A stretch of 6,183 bases of DNA, from the NCBI GenBank assembly GCA_002702965.1, contig PADE01000165.1, positions 5,823-12,005 of the forward strand, written 5' to 3'. Shown in pieces: positions 1 to 6,099 of the stretch. A program made the translations under genes and the position numbers. Origin of the DNA: Planctomycetaceae bacterium (lineage in GTDB: Bacteria > Planctomycetota > Planctomycetia > Pirellulales > Pirellulaceae). The notes under the pieces are model-generated. The model was not told where the DNA came from. It worked only from the letters and a program-made list of their open reading frames with translations, and did no database searches. Numbering within the stretch: the first letter of the stretch is position 1; every line of letters begins with the position of its first letter.

Positions 1-29
1 CATGGTCGGTGTATTGGACTGGTTGCAAA

Positions 30-3000
30 CTACTTCTGACCTACCAGAAAAATGAATTCTTTGCGATTGATCATCAGGTGGCATATCTCTGTCCACACGC
101 GGGCGTCGTCGCCGGCATCCGCTGTTTCGATCTTGAATTGCTTCGCCAGCTCAACGATGAACGCCTGGCACTTTCGCTGCTCGGCGTCGGTTGCAGCTCG
201 CGCAAAGGCGGTCAGGTGCAACCCGTTGATGCGCTCACGTAAAGACCGCGAATCGGTAACGATGTGCTCTGCCCAAAGATGCGCCTGCTCGATCACAAAC
301 GGATCGTTCATGAGTGTCAATGCTTGGATCGGAACATTCGTGACACTCCGCTGACCACGCGTCACGGACGCGTTGGGGAGGTCAAACGCGCATAGAAAGT
401 TCGGCAGGTAATTGCGCCGCATTTCGATGTAAACACTCCGCCGTCCGTTTCCATCAACGGGCCCTTCGTCGGTCGGCTTGGACCGGCTCGGAATTGTCTG
501 CTGCAAATTGACCGGGACACTAGGGCCAAACATGCGCCGTTGTAGGCGGCCACTGGCAACCAGAATGGCATCCCGAATCGACTCGGCAGGTAACCGTCGA
601 AGGGGCAGATAGGACAACCATACGCCGGCGGGGTCCGTTCGCTGGGCTTGCGCAGAAGGCCGGGTCGACATACGATAGGCGCGAGACAGTGTGATCTTTC
701 GAATCAGCTGCTTCAGCGACCAGCCGTCTCGCATAAATCGATGCGCTAAATGGTCCAGCAGGTCCGGATGCGTGGGGCGGGCACCCATCTCCCCAAAATT
801 GTCGACGCTGGCGACCATCCCACGACCCATCAGATAGCTCCAAATCCGATTTACGATTACTCGTGACGCCAGTGGATTCTCAGGGTGAACGACCGCATCC
901 GCCCATTCGCGTCTGCCGCTTCCGGAACCGGAAAATGGGGGCGTGTCGAGGGCGGCAAGAAAGTGGCGCGGCACCCGCTCGGGGGACATCTGCTGATGGT
1001 CACCGCGTAGATAAACCGGTTCGTCTCGGCCGTGACCATCGGTCACACCCCGAGCGTAAATCGGTTTGGGAACGGATCGGGCTTGTGCGCGAAACACCTT
1101 GACCAGCGATTCCACAGCGGGGGAGCGGTCAACCGTCGCCGCCAGGATGCCACATTGCAGCAGTGCTTCGAGGACGTCGGATTCGGCTGTGGTCAACCCC
1201 TCTTGTGGCCAGCGAGCCAACAGTGCAGAGATCCGATCGACCACAAAAACCGCAGCGGCCACCTGTGACGGGGGAGCCGAACCGGCGATCCGCCACGCCT
1301 GGACATAGTCACCGACTGTGACGGTTTGCCGCGGCCCGCCGAGCGTGGCATCGTCAATCGCGACGTAGCTGTCGTCGGCGTGCTCTGCCGCATGTTGGCG
1401 AAGCATCACGACCTGCATTTCGTCACCGTTGTGCAGCACTTCGAGGTAGGCTCGCAGCCCTTTCCATAGTCGCGTATCGATCGTAATCCACACCCATTGG
1501 TCGCTGTTCACTTGTTGATCAAGATTGCCCGTCGTCACCCCCTGACCTACTAACTCATAATGCTGCACGAATAGACGGACCCGCGCGTGACGCCCCTTCA
1601 CGCGTACCGAAACCGAATTGCCCAGCTCAAACATCGGCGACTTGATCGATCCGTCAAACCTCGATGACAGATGCCCCGCCGCGGGTCCGCGAACCAGGGT
1701 GCGGACCACCTGTTCGCCGGTTCGTGCCAGCACCAGCGAGCCGGGAACCATCGGCTGATCTCCAAATCCTGTGCCGGCTGCCAACCACTCACCGAACGAC
1801 TCGTGACTCAGACCTCCGAGGCGTTCGCGTGGTTTCGAGGGTGCCTGTTGCGACCACTTCTGCCAGCTCGGAGCCAACCGATCAGCGGGACTAGAAAGCA
1901 CGTCAGCGATCGGTTGTAACGGCGCGAGAGACGACCCCTTGGGCCGAGGCAACGGTTTACTGTCTGTGCCGGGAGCACGCTCCAGCAAGCCGCGCCAAGC
2001 CTCCAGCTTCTGCAGCGGATCCAAGGACTGCGCTGTCGCGAGCTGTTCGCGCAAGGTGCGCAAGTCGGTCGTCCAGATGCGCGAGAGCTCGCGCTGGATG
2101 CGCTCCCGTTGTCGTTGCAGCTGTTGTCGCCGCGAAGTCAACAAATCGGGCGAGATCGTGTTGACGTACTCAAAACGCGAGCTCGCCAGGACTCCATACA
2201 ACGAGTAATAGTCGCGGGTTGTGATCGGATCGAATTTGTGGTCATGGCACCGGGCACATGCGAGTGTCTGCGCGAGGAATACTTTGCTGGTCACGTCGAT
2301 CATGTTCTCGAAGACGCGTACCTCGTCTCCGTGCACATCGGTGGGGCCATGGTGTCCGTCATTGAGATACCAGTACCCCGTCCCGAGGGCCGATTCGAGC
2401 GATCCATCGGCGGGATTCCGCCGCGGTTGTTCAAGCAAGTCACCGGCGATGTGTTCACGGATGAATTGGTTGTATGGGACATCCGCGTTCAAAGCGCGAA
2501 TCAAATAATCGCGATAGCGGAAGGCGTAGGGCATTGTGTAATCGCTTTCAAATGCCTTCGTCTCCGCGTAACGCACCAAGTCCATCCAATGGCGAGCCCA
2601 GTGCTCGCCAAAACGAGGCGAAGCCAGCAAACGCTCGACGACTCGGGCGTAAGCCACTGGTGTTGTGTCGGCAGCAAATGACGTGACCTCTGGCGGTGAG
2701 GGCGGGAGGCCGATGAGATCGAACGTCACGCGACGCAGCCAGATCGAACGATCCGCGGTGGCTGCGGGATGCAAATCGTGGGCCCGCATCCTGGCAAACA
2801 AGAACCGATCGATCGACGAAATCGGCCAATCGCCGTCGACCCGAGGTAACCGCGGATCGCGGATCGGTTGCCAGCACCATTGGTTCCGTTTGCGTTCCTC
2901 GAGTGGGAATCCCTCGTCGCCGCCAATCTTCGAAAGATCCTTCGATGGTGCGTTTGGCCACGGCGCGCCGATTTGTACCCAGCGTACCAGAACGGCAATC

Positions 3001-3341
3001 TCATCCGCTGCCAATCGGGAATCGGGCGGCATCTTGATCGCCCCACCGTAACGGATCGCCTGAATGAGCCGACTGGCCGTCGGTTGACCGGCCGCGATGA
3101 CCGGGCCGTTGTCGCCACCGCGCAGCACCCCGGCGCGCGTGTCCAAACGCAATCCCCCCTGGATCGTCTTCGCGTTGGCGCTGTGGCAGCGATGGCACCG
3201 ACGAATCAGTAAAGGACGAACCCGCTTCTCAAAGAACTCGAGGTCCGGCGTGCTCGGTGTCGACCCTGCCCCCCAGCTGGGCGCCGCAACAAACCCCACC
3301 AGGGCAACAGCGAACGGCACAGCCAATCGATCGGAGTACAC
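30..3341 (-). CDS. PSCyt1-DUF1549-DUF1553 (PSCyt2/PSD1) secreted c-type cytochrome-like protein
   Basis: Encodes 1103 residues, in the usual range for the large planctomycete members. A signal peptide occupies residues 1 to about 25 (hydrophobic core AVPFAVALVGFVAA, then PSWGA). PSCyt1 follows at about 34-130: FFEKRVRPLL, haem motif CHRCH (49-53) and KMPP (103-106), whose Met104 is the likely axial ligand. DUF1549/PSCyt2 spans about 171-389, with IDRFLFAR, RRVTFDLIGLPPSPPEV, SPRFGEHWARHWMD and a second CXXCH in ACARCHDHKFDPI (361-373). A helical charged segment lies at about 402-455. A beta-rich region at about 512-668 (FELGNSVSVRVKGRHARVRL to YVAIDDATL) looks like a sugar-binding-type sandwich. 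DUF1553/PSD1 spans about 804-1065 (REWADAVVHPENPLASRVIVNR, GEMGARPTHPDLLD, RGQRSVTNVPIQALTLMNDP). The start is GTG at 3341, with GAGG 7 nt upstream; an in-frame TAA at 3405-3407 rules out a much longer form. The stop is TAG. It lies 126 bp after the LRR gene on the same strand and is probably co-transcribed. The two CXXCH motifs imply a di-haem periplasmic protein, but catalysis is unproven. Confidence 0.95.
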   Translation of the reverse strand: MYSDRLAVPFAVALVGFVAAPSWGAGSTPSTPDLEFFEKRVRPLLIRRCHRCHSANAKTIQGGLRLDTRAGVLRGGDNGPVIAAGQPTASRLIQAIRYGGAIKMPPDSRLAADEIAVLVRWVQIGAPWPNAPSKDLSKIGGDEGFPLEERKRNQWCWQPIRDPRLPRVDGDWPISSIDRFLFARMRAHDLHPAATADRSIWLRRVTFDLIGLPPSPPEVTSFAADTTPVAYARVVERLLASPRFGEHWARHWMDLVRYAETKAFESDYTMPYAFRYRDYLIRALNADVPYNQFIREHIAGDLLEQPRRNPADGSLESALGTGYWYLNDGHHGPTDVHGDEVRVFENMIDVTSKVFLAQTLACARCHDHKFDPITTRDYYSLYGVLASSRFEYVNTISPDLLTSRRQQLQRQRERIQRELSRIWTTDLRTLREQLATAQSLDPLQKLEAWRGLLERAPGTDSKPLPRPKGSSLAPLQPIADVLSSPADRLAPSWQKWSQQAPSKPRERLGGLSHESFGEWLAAGTGFGDQPMVPGSLVLARTGEQVVRTLVRGPAAGHLSSRFDGSIKSPMFELGNSVSVRVKGRHARVRLFVQHYELVGQGVTTGNLDQQVNSDQWVWITIDTRLWKGLRAYLEVLHNGDEMQVVMLRQHAAEHADDSYVAIDDATLGGPRQTVTVGDYVQAWRIAGSAPPSQVAAAVFVVDRISALLARWPQEGLTTAESDVLEALLQCGILAATVDRSPAVESLVKVFRAQARSVPKPIYARGVTDGHGRDEPVYLRGDHQQMSPERVPRHFLAALDTPPFSGSGSGRREWADAVVHPENPLASRVIVNRIWSYLMGRGMVASVDNFGEMGARPTHPDLLDHLAHRFMRDGWSLKQLIRKITLSRAYRMSTRPSAQAQRTDPAGVWLSYLPLRRLPAESIRDAILVASGRLQRRMFGPSVPVNLQQTIPSRSKPTDEGPVDGNGRRSVYIEMRRNYLPNFLCAFDLPNASVTRGQRSVTNVPIQALTLMNDPFVIEQAHLWAEHIVTDSRSLRERINGLHLTAFARAATDAEQRKCQAFIVELAKQFKIETADAGDDARVWTEICHLMINRKEFIFLVGQK

Positions 3342-3344
3342 GGT

Positions 3345-3374
3345 GTTGCCTCGCTCGTGGTTGCCTGGCTCGTG
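3345..3374 (-). repeat. 15-bp tandem duplication containing the ribosome site of the PSCyt1/PSD1 gene
   Basis: Two adjacent 15-bp copies (3345-3359 and 3360-3374) differ at one base (3352 versus 3367). On the minus strand they read CACGAGCCAGGCAAC followed by CACGAGCGAGGCAAC. The proximal copy supplies GAGG at 3349-3352, 7 nt before the GTG start at 3341. In the distal copy the equivalent bases are CAGG, a weaker match. The duplication is directly visible; any effect on translation is inference. Confidence 0.8.
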
Positions 3375-3417
3375 TAACAGCCCGCGGTGGCGGTTGAAAA
3401 CACTTTACCTCTGTAGC

Positions 3418-3465
3418 GGCCCGGCACGGGTCCGGCGGGCGCCCGCGACAGGCATCACTTGTCGC
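3418..3465 (-). other. Cluster of three GC-rich hairpins in the LRR to PSCyt1/PSD1 spacer
   Basis: The 126-bp spacer begins with three adjacent self-complementary segments. The first is a 6-bp stem GCGACA/TGTCGC with a 9-nt loop (3445-3465). The second is the perfect 12-bp palindrome GCGGGCGCCCGC (3435-3446), which shares two bases with the first, so those two cannot both form fully. The third is GGCCCG/CGGGTCC with one bulged T and a GCA loop (3418-3433). No T-run follows on the minus strand, so a classical intrinsic terminator is not supported. They may act in mRNA processing, stability or partial attenuation before the last gene. Confidence 0.45.
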
Positions 3466-3467
3466 AT

Positions 3468-4757
3468 TCAATCGGACCCCGCGGCCTGGGATGGAGCCGG
3501 ACGGCGGCGCGCGCCAAGCTGAAAACGATGACCGAACAACCCGCGTCGATTGGCGAGCTTCCTCAGCCAACCGGTACCCCTCCAGAGTGTTCGCCAAGGG
3601 CGTTTGCTGCGCTTCTTTTTCGTGAGAAATCCCAAACCACCGGAGGTACTCTGTCCAGCTAAATCTTCCATCGCGCCCGTGAGACGCAATTGGGACGCAG
3701 CCAAGATGCGCTCTGCCAGGTCGCGCTGGTTCTTTGCCTCCTTGGCCCGTTCGTAGAGTTTTTTCGCAGCCTCCGATGCTCCTTCGGCCGCGTTTGCTTG
3801 AGCCTGTGCATCGTCAAACTGCTTGGCTGTGGTGGCCGCTTGTTGAACGGCCTCGGCAGCCTCCTTTCGTTTCTGTTCGGCCAGCTGCTTGAGCGACCGA
3901 TCAGCCGGCTTGTCAGCCGCCTGTTGGCGTGATTCAAGAGCCGTCTGTTGTGCCTGCTTGGCCGCTTGATTTGCGGCGTCGCGGCGCATTTTCAAGGTCT
4001 TCGCCTGACCACGCATGTGGTCCGCGCTTGCCTTAGCGGCGTCCGCCTGTTTCTTGAATTCTTCCTGCCGTGGTCCGAGCTCCTCGAGTTCGCGCTCAGC
4101 AGCTGCGAGCCGTTCCTGCGATTCGAAATGCAATTTCGTCGCCACGTCCGCGACCAGCCGAGTCCGCTGTCGCGCCTCGCGATGATCGGGGAATACCTGT
4201 AAATCCGGGGTGGCCCTCTTCAAAACAGCGACGCCAAATTCAGTCACCCGCGTCTCGCCGACATACAAACTCCGCAGAGACGGGAGTCTTCTCAAACGCC
4301 GGAGCCCGACGTTTCCCACCTGGGTCCCGTAGAGATTCAAGAATTGCAGTTGAGGCAACGATGCAATGTGTTTCAAGCCCGCGCTGGAAACAGCCGTCTC
4401 CTCCAGAAATAACCGCCGTAACGTCGTTACCTTGCCGAGGTGCGCAAGTCCCGCGTCGGTGATCGGAGTTCGCTTCAAACGCACGGTCGTCACGTTTTCC
4501 ATCGCCAGCACATACTGCAGATGCGCATCATTCAACCCTTCGCTGGCAAACTGAAAATCGACCTCCAAGGCGTCGCGGTTGGCGTTGAGGTAACGCACCG
4601 CGCCGCCCAGCTCTTCGATACGTTCGACCGCCTCGCTCGCATTTTCGACCGCGCGATATGCGGGCGCTTCGGCGCGCACCGCGGATATCAGGGCAGTCAC
4701 GGCCAGCGCGGACGCGAGCCGACGAGACGCTGCTAGACGGAACAGTCGGCTGCTCAT
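3468..4757 (-). CDS. Secreted leucine-rich-repeat and coiled-coil protein of unknown function
   Basis: Encodes 429 residues. Residues 1-29 look like a Sec signal peptide: arginines at 4, 7, 12 and 13, a hydrophobic core LASALAVTALISAV (14-27), and likely cleavage after VRA29. Residues 41-86 resemble the cap that precedes planctomycete LRRs (an AVERIEELGGAVRYL segment). About four LRR units of roughly 24 residues span 87-190, with recurring TxITDAGLAHL-like and LxxLYL/LNLYGTQV-like patterns. Residues 200-365 are a long Ala/Glu/Lys/Gln-rich helix, a probable coiled coil. After GLGFLTKKK (375-382) the protein turns basic and Trp/Arg-rich, unlike the rest, which may mark a frameshift. There is no CXXCH and no transmembrane helix after the signal. 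Similar LRRs occur at the end of planctomycete cytochrome-c-domain proteins; here they stand alone. The ATG at 4757 is chosen over one at 4862 because of GAGGAG 8 nt upstream, the ATGA overlap with the DUF1501 gene and the signal peptide. LRRs suggest protein or ligand binding and the coiled coil suggests oligomerisation; both are inference. Confidence 0.85.
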   Translation of the reverse strand: MSSRLFRLAASRRLASALAVTALISAVRAEAPAYRAVENASEAVERIEELGGAVRYLNANRDALEVDFQFASEGLNDAHLQYVLAMENVTTVRLKRTPITDAGLAHLGKVTTLRRLFLEETAVSSAGLKHIASLPQLQFLNLYGTQVGNVGLRRLRRLPSLRSLYVGETRVTEFGVAVLKRATPDLQVFPDHREARQRTRLVADVATKLHFESQERLAAAERELEELGPRQEEFKKQADAAKASADHMRGQAKTLKMRRDAANQAAKQAQQTALESRQQAADKPADRSLKQLAEQKRKEAAEAVQQAATTAKQFDDAQAQANAAEGASEAAKKLYERAKEAKNQRDLAERILAASQLRLTGAMEDLAGQSTSGGLGFLTKKKRSKRPWRTLWRGTGWLRKLANRRGLFGHRFQLGARRRPAPSQAAGSD

Positions 4758-6025
4758 CCCAAGAACTCCTCGATCGGCTGGGCGGACTTTTCGACCAGCG
4801 GCATCGGCCGCATGCCGGGCCCGACGAATTCTGTGTGAATGTCCATGCCGAGCCTCAGGCACAACGTCGCGATGAAGTCGGGGGCGGTGACCGGTCGCTC
4901 AACGATTTCCGAGCCCGGACTATTCCCCTCTTCGCTGGTCTTTCCAACGACCTGGCCCCCTCTGATCCCACCGCCTGCCCAAAGTGTCGACCAAGCCTTG
5001 CTGAAGTGGCCGTTGCCGTCGCCCGGCGTACGACCGAATTCCCCCATCCAGACAACGAGTGTGTCGTCGAGCATCCCGCGCAGTTTTAAGTCTTGAATCA
5101 AAGCGGCCATGCCAGCGTCCATCCACGGCGCCCGATAGGCGATCGGCTTGGCCGCGCCGCTGTGATCGTCCCAGCCGCGATGGACGACCTCGACAAACGA
5201 AACCCCCGCTTCGATCAGTCGTCTGGCCAACAGGCATGACCGACCAAACTTGTGTTCACCGTACGCCCGGCGCAAAGAATCGGGCTCCTCGTCGAGACGG
5301 AAAGCCCGAGACCGCTGCGACTGCATCAGCCGGATTGCCCGGTCGAACGCGGCCTGCTTCGCGCCGACCGCCGGTACGGCGTAACGCTGCGCGAAACGCC
5401 TTTCGCTACGAGCCAGCAGTCGCAATCGGGCATCAACGTCACCTGCGGCTGGCGCCAGGTTCTCCAGACCCACGTTCGGATCGTTGACGGCTAGGGGCGC
5501 GTGCTGGGGGCCGAGGTAGGACGGTACGCTGCGGTAGAGTCGGCCCCCATCTGGGCGGTCAAAACCGGCATCGATCGTCACAAAAGCGGGCATGTCGTCG
5601 TCGGGGAGGCCGATCTGTGACGAGGCAACACAGCCGACCGCCGGGTGCTCCAGCGCCGTCGTCCGCTTGTAGCCGGTGTGCAGGAAATATTTCGCATCGT
5701 AGTGGCCGTTGATCTCGGTGGTCATCGATCGCACGATTGCCATGTCATCCATGCACTGCGCCAGCCGCGGCAGATGCTCGACGATGTGGACACCCGGTAC
5801 CGCGGTCGGCGTGGGCGGGAATTCTCCCTTCGTTTTCGGATCGAAGGTGTGTTGCTGGCTGGGCCCCCCGTCCATCCAGAGCAAGATACACGACTTGCCT
5901 CGCGGGCGCTCGATCGCCGCCGCCGCCAGCGACTCGAACCACGGTACCGAGACTCCCGAAAGCAGTCCGGCAGTCGACAGTCGCATCCAATCGCGTCGCC
6001 TGAGAATCGAATCCGTTGTGAACAT
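4754..6025 (-). CDS. DUF1501 family exported protein (alkaline-phosphatase-like fold), Tat signal
   Basis: Encodes 423 residues, about the normal length for DUF1501. The N-terminus carries a twin-arginine type signal: RRRDWMR at residues 9-15, then a hydrophobic stretch to about residue 37 ending in a run of alanines. Family landmarks follow in order: LLWMDGGPSQQHTFDPK (48-64), NGHYDAKYFLHTGY (106-119), GWDDHSG (284-290), WMGEFGRTP (326-334), WAGGGIRGGQVVGKT (349-363) and a C-terminus ending IEEFLG. DUF1501 is assigned to the alkaline phosphatase/sulfatase superfamily; the substrate is unknown, so hydrolysis is inference. Two positions look atypical: the usual GRDH is GNGH (337-340), and the residue before TFDPK is His59, where many members have Asp. 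The ATG at 6025 is chosen because AAGGAG lies 7 nt upstream and the Tat motif starts at once; an in-frame ATG at 6088 has no ribosome site and adds a non-hydrophobic leader. It is the first gene of the operon, and its TGA overlaps the next ATG. Confidence 0.93.
   Translation of the reverse strand: MFTTDSILRRRDWMRLSTAGLLSGVSVPWFESLAAAAIERPRGKSCILLWMDGGPSQQHTFDPKTKGEFPPTPTAVPGVHIVEHLPRLAQCMDDMAIVRSMTTEINGHYDAKYFLHTGYKRTTALEHPAVGCVASSQIGLPDDDMPAFVTIDAGFDRPDGGRLYRSVPSYLGPQHAPLAVNDPNVGLENLAPAAGDVDARLRLLARSERRFAQRYAVPAVGAKQAAFDRAIRLMQSQRSRAFRLDEEPDSLRRAYGEHKFGRSCLLARRLIEAGVSFVEVVHRGWDDHSGAAKPIAYRAPWMDAGMAALIQDLKLRGMLDDTLVVWMGEFGRTPGDGNGHFSKAWSTLWAGGGIRGGQVVGKTSEEGNSPGSEIVERPVTAPDFIATLCLRLGMDIHTEFVGPGMRPMPLVEKSAQPIEEFLG
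4766..4771 (-). promoter_or_regulatory. Ribosome binding site of the LRR gene, inside the DUF1501 coding end
   Basis: GAGGAG on the minus strand encodes part of the final IEEFLG of the DUF1501 protein and sits 8 nt before the ATG at 4757. The DUF1501 stop and this ATG share ATGA at 4754-4757. This arrangement usually means translational coupling by reinitiation, so the two proteins are probably made in linked amounts. Confidence 0.85.
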
Positions 6026-6032
6026 CGCGTAT

Positions 6033-6038
6033 CTCCTT
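6033..6038 (-). promoter_or_regulatory. Ribosome binding site of the DUF1501 gene
   Basis: On the minus strand AAGGAG stands 7 nt before the ATG at 6025. It is the only strong Shine-Dalgarno in this leader and decides the start, since the in-frame ATG at 6088 has nothing comparable upstream. I could not find a convincing -35/-10 pair between here and the tandem array. Confidence 0.85.
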
Positions 6039-6057
6039 GTCGCCCGCCGGGGCATCC

Positions 6058-6092
6058 TCGGATGGGCGGCGCTTCGGTGATGGACCATCCGA
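6058..6092 (-). promoter_or_regulatory. 8-bp inverted repeat in the operon leader
   Basis: TCGGATGG (6058-6065) and CCATCCGA (6085-6092) are perfect inverted copies separated by 19 bases. The element lies between the 14-bp array and the ribosome site of the first gene. It could be an operator half-site pair or, if transcribed, a leader hairpin about 20 nt upstream of the Shine-Dalgarno. An 8-bp inverted repeat with this spacing is expected roughly once or twice by chance in 6 kb, so only its position makes it notable. Confidence 0.35.
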
Positions 6093-6099
6093 TCTTGGC

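Noticed and set aside
1..3. ATG on the minus strand at the very left edge, 26 nt after the di-haem gene's stop, as the start of a fourth operon gene.
   Set aside because: No Shine-Dalgarno precedes it and no codon beyond the ATG is visible, so it cannot be supported. It remains possible that the operon continues outside the window.
2109..2681. Long plus-strand open frame of 190 codons (and a similar one at 3097-3522).
   Set aside because: They lie opposite, or largely opposite, the strongly supported di-haem gene in GC-rich DNA, show no recognisable domain and are antisense shadows.
3614..3624. Canonical programmed -1 frameshift heptamer in the LRR gene.
   Set aside because: The run has only five A's and reads G AAA AAG rather than A AAA AAG in the coding frame, and the alternative frame soon looks non-coding. 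It is kept only as a possible indel or natural frameshift.
4758..4862. In-frame ATG at 4862 as an earlier start of the LRR gene.
   Set aside because: It would bury the signal peptide behind 35 arginine-rich residues and overlap the DUF1501 gene by over 100 bp; the ATG at 4757 has a strong ribosome site and the ATGA overlap.
6026..6088. In-frame ATG at 6088 as an earlier start of the DUF1501 gene.
   Set aside because: No Shine-Dalgarno lies upstream, and the added 21 residues are not part of a signal sequence; AAGGAG supports the ATG at 6025.
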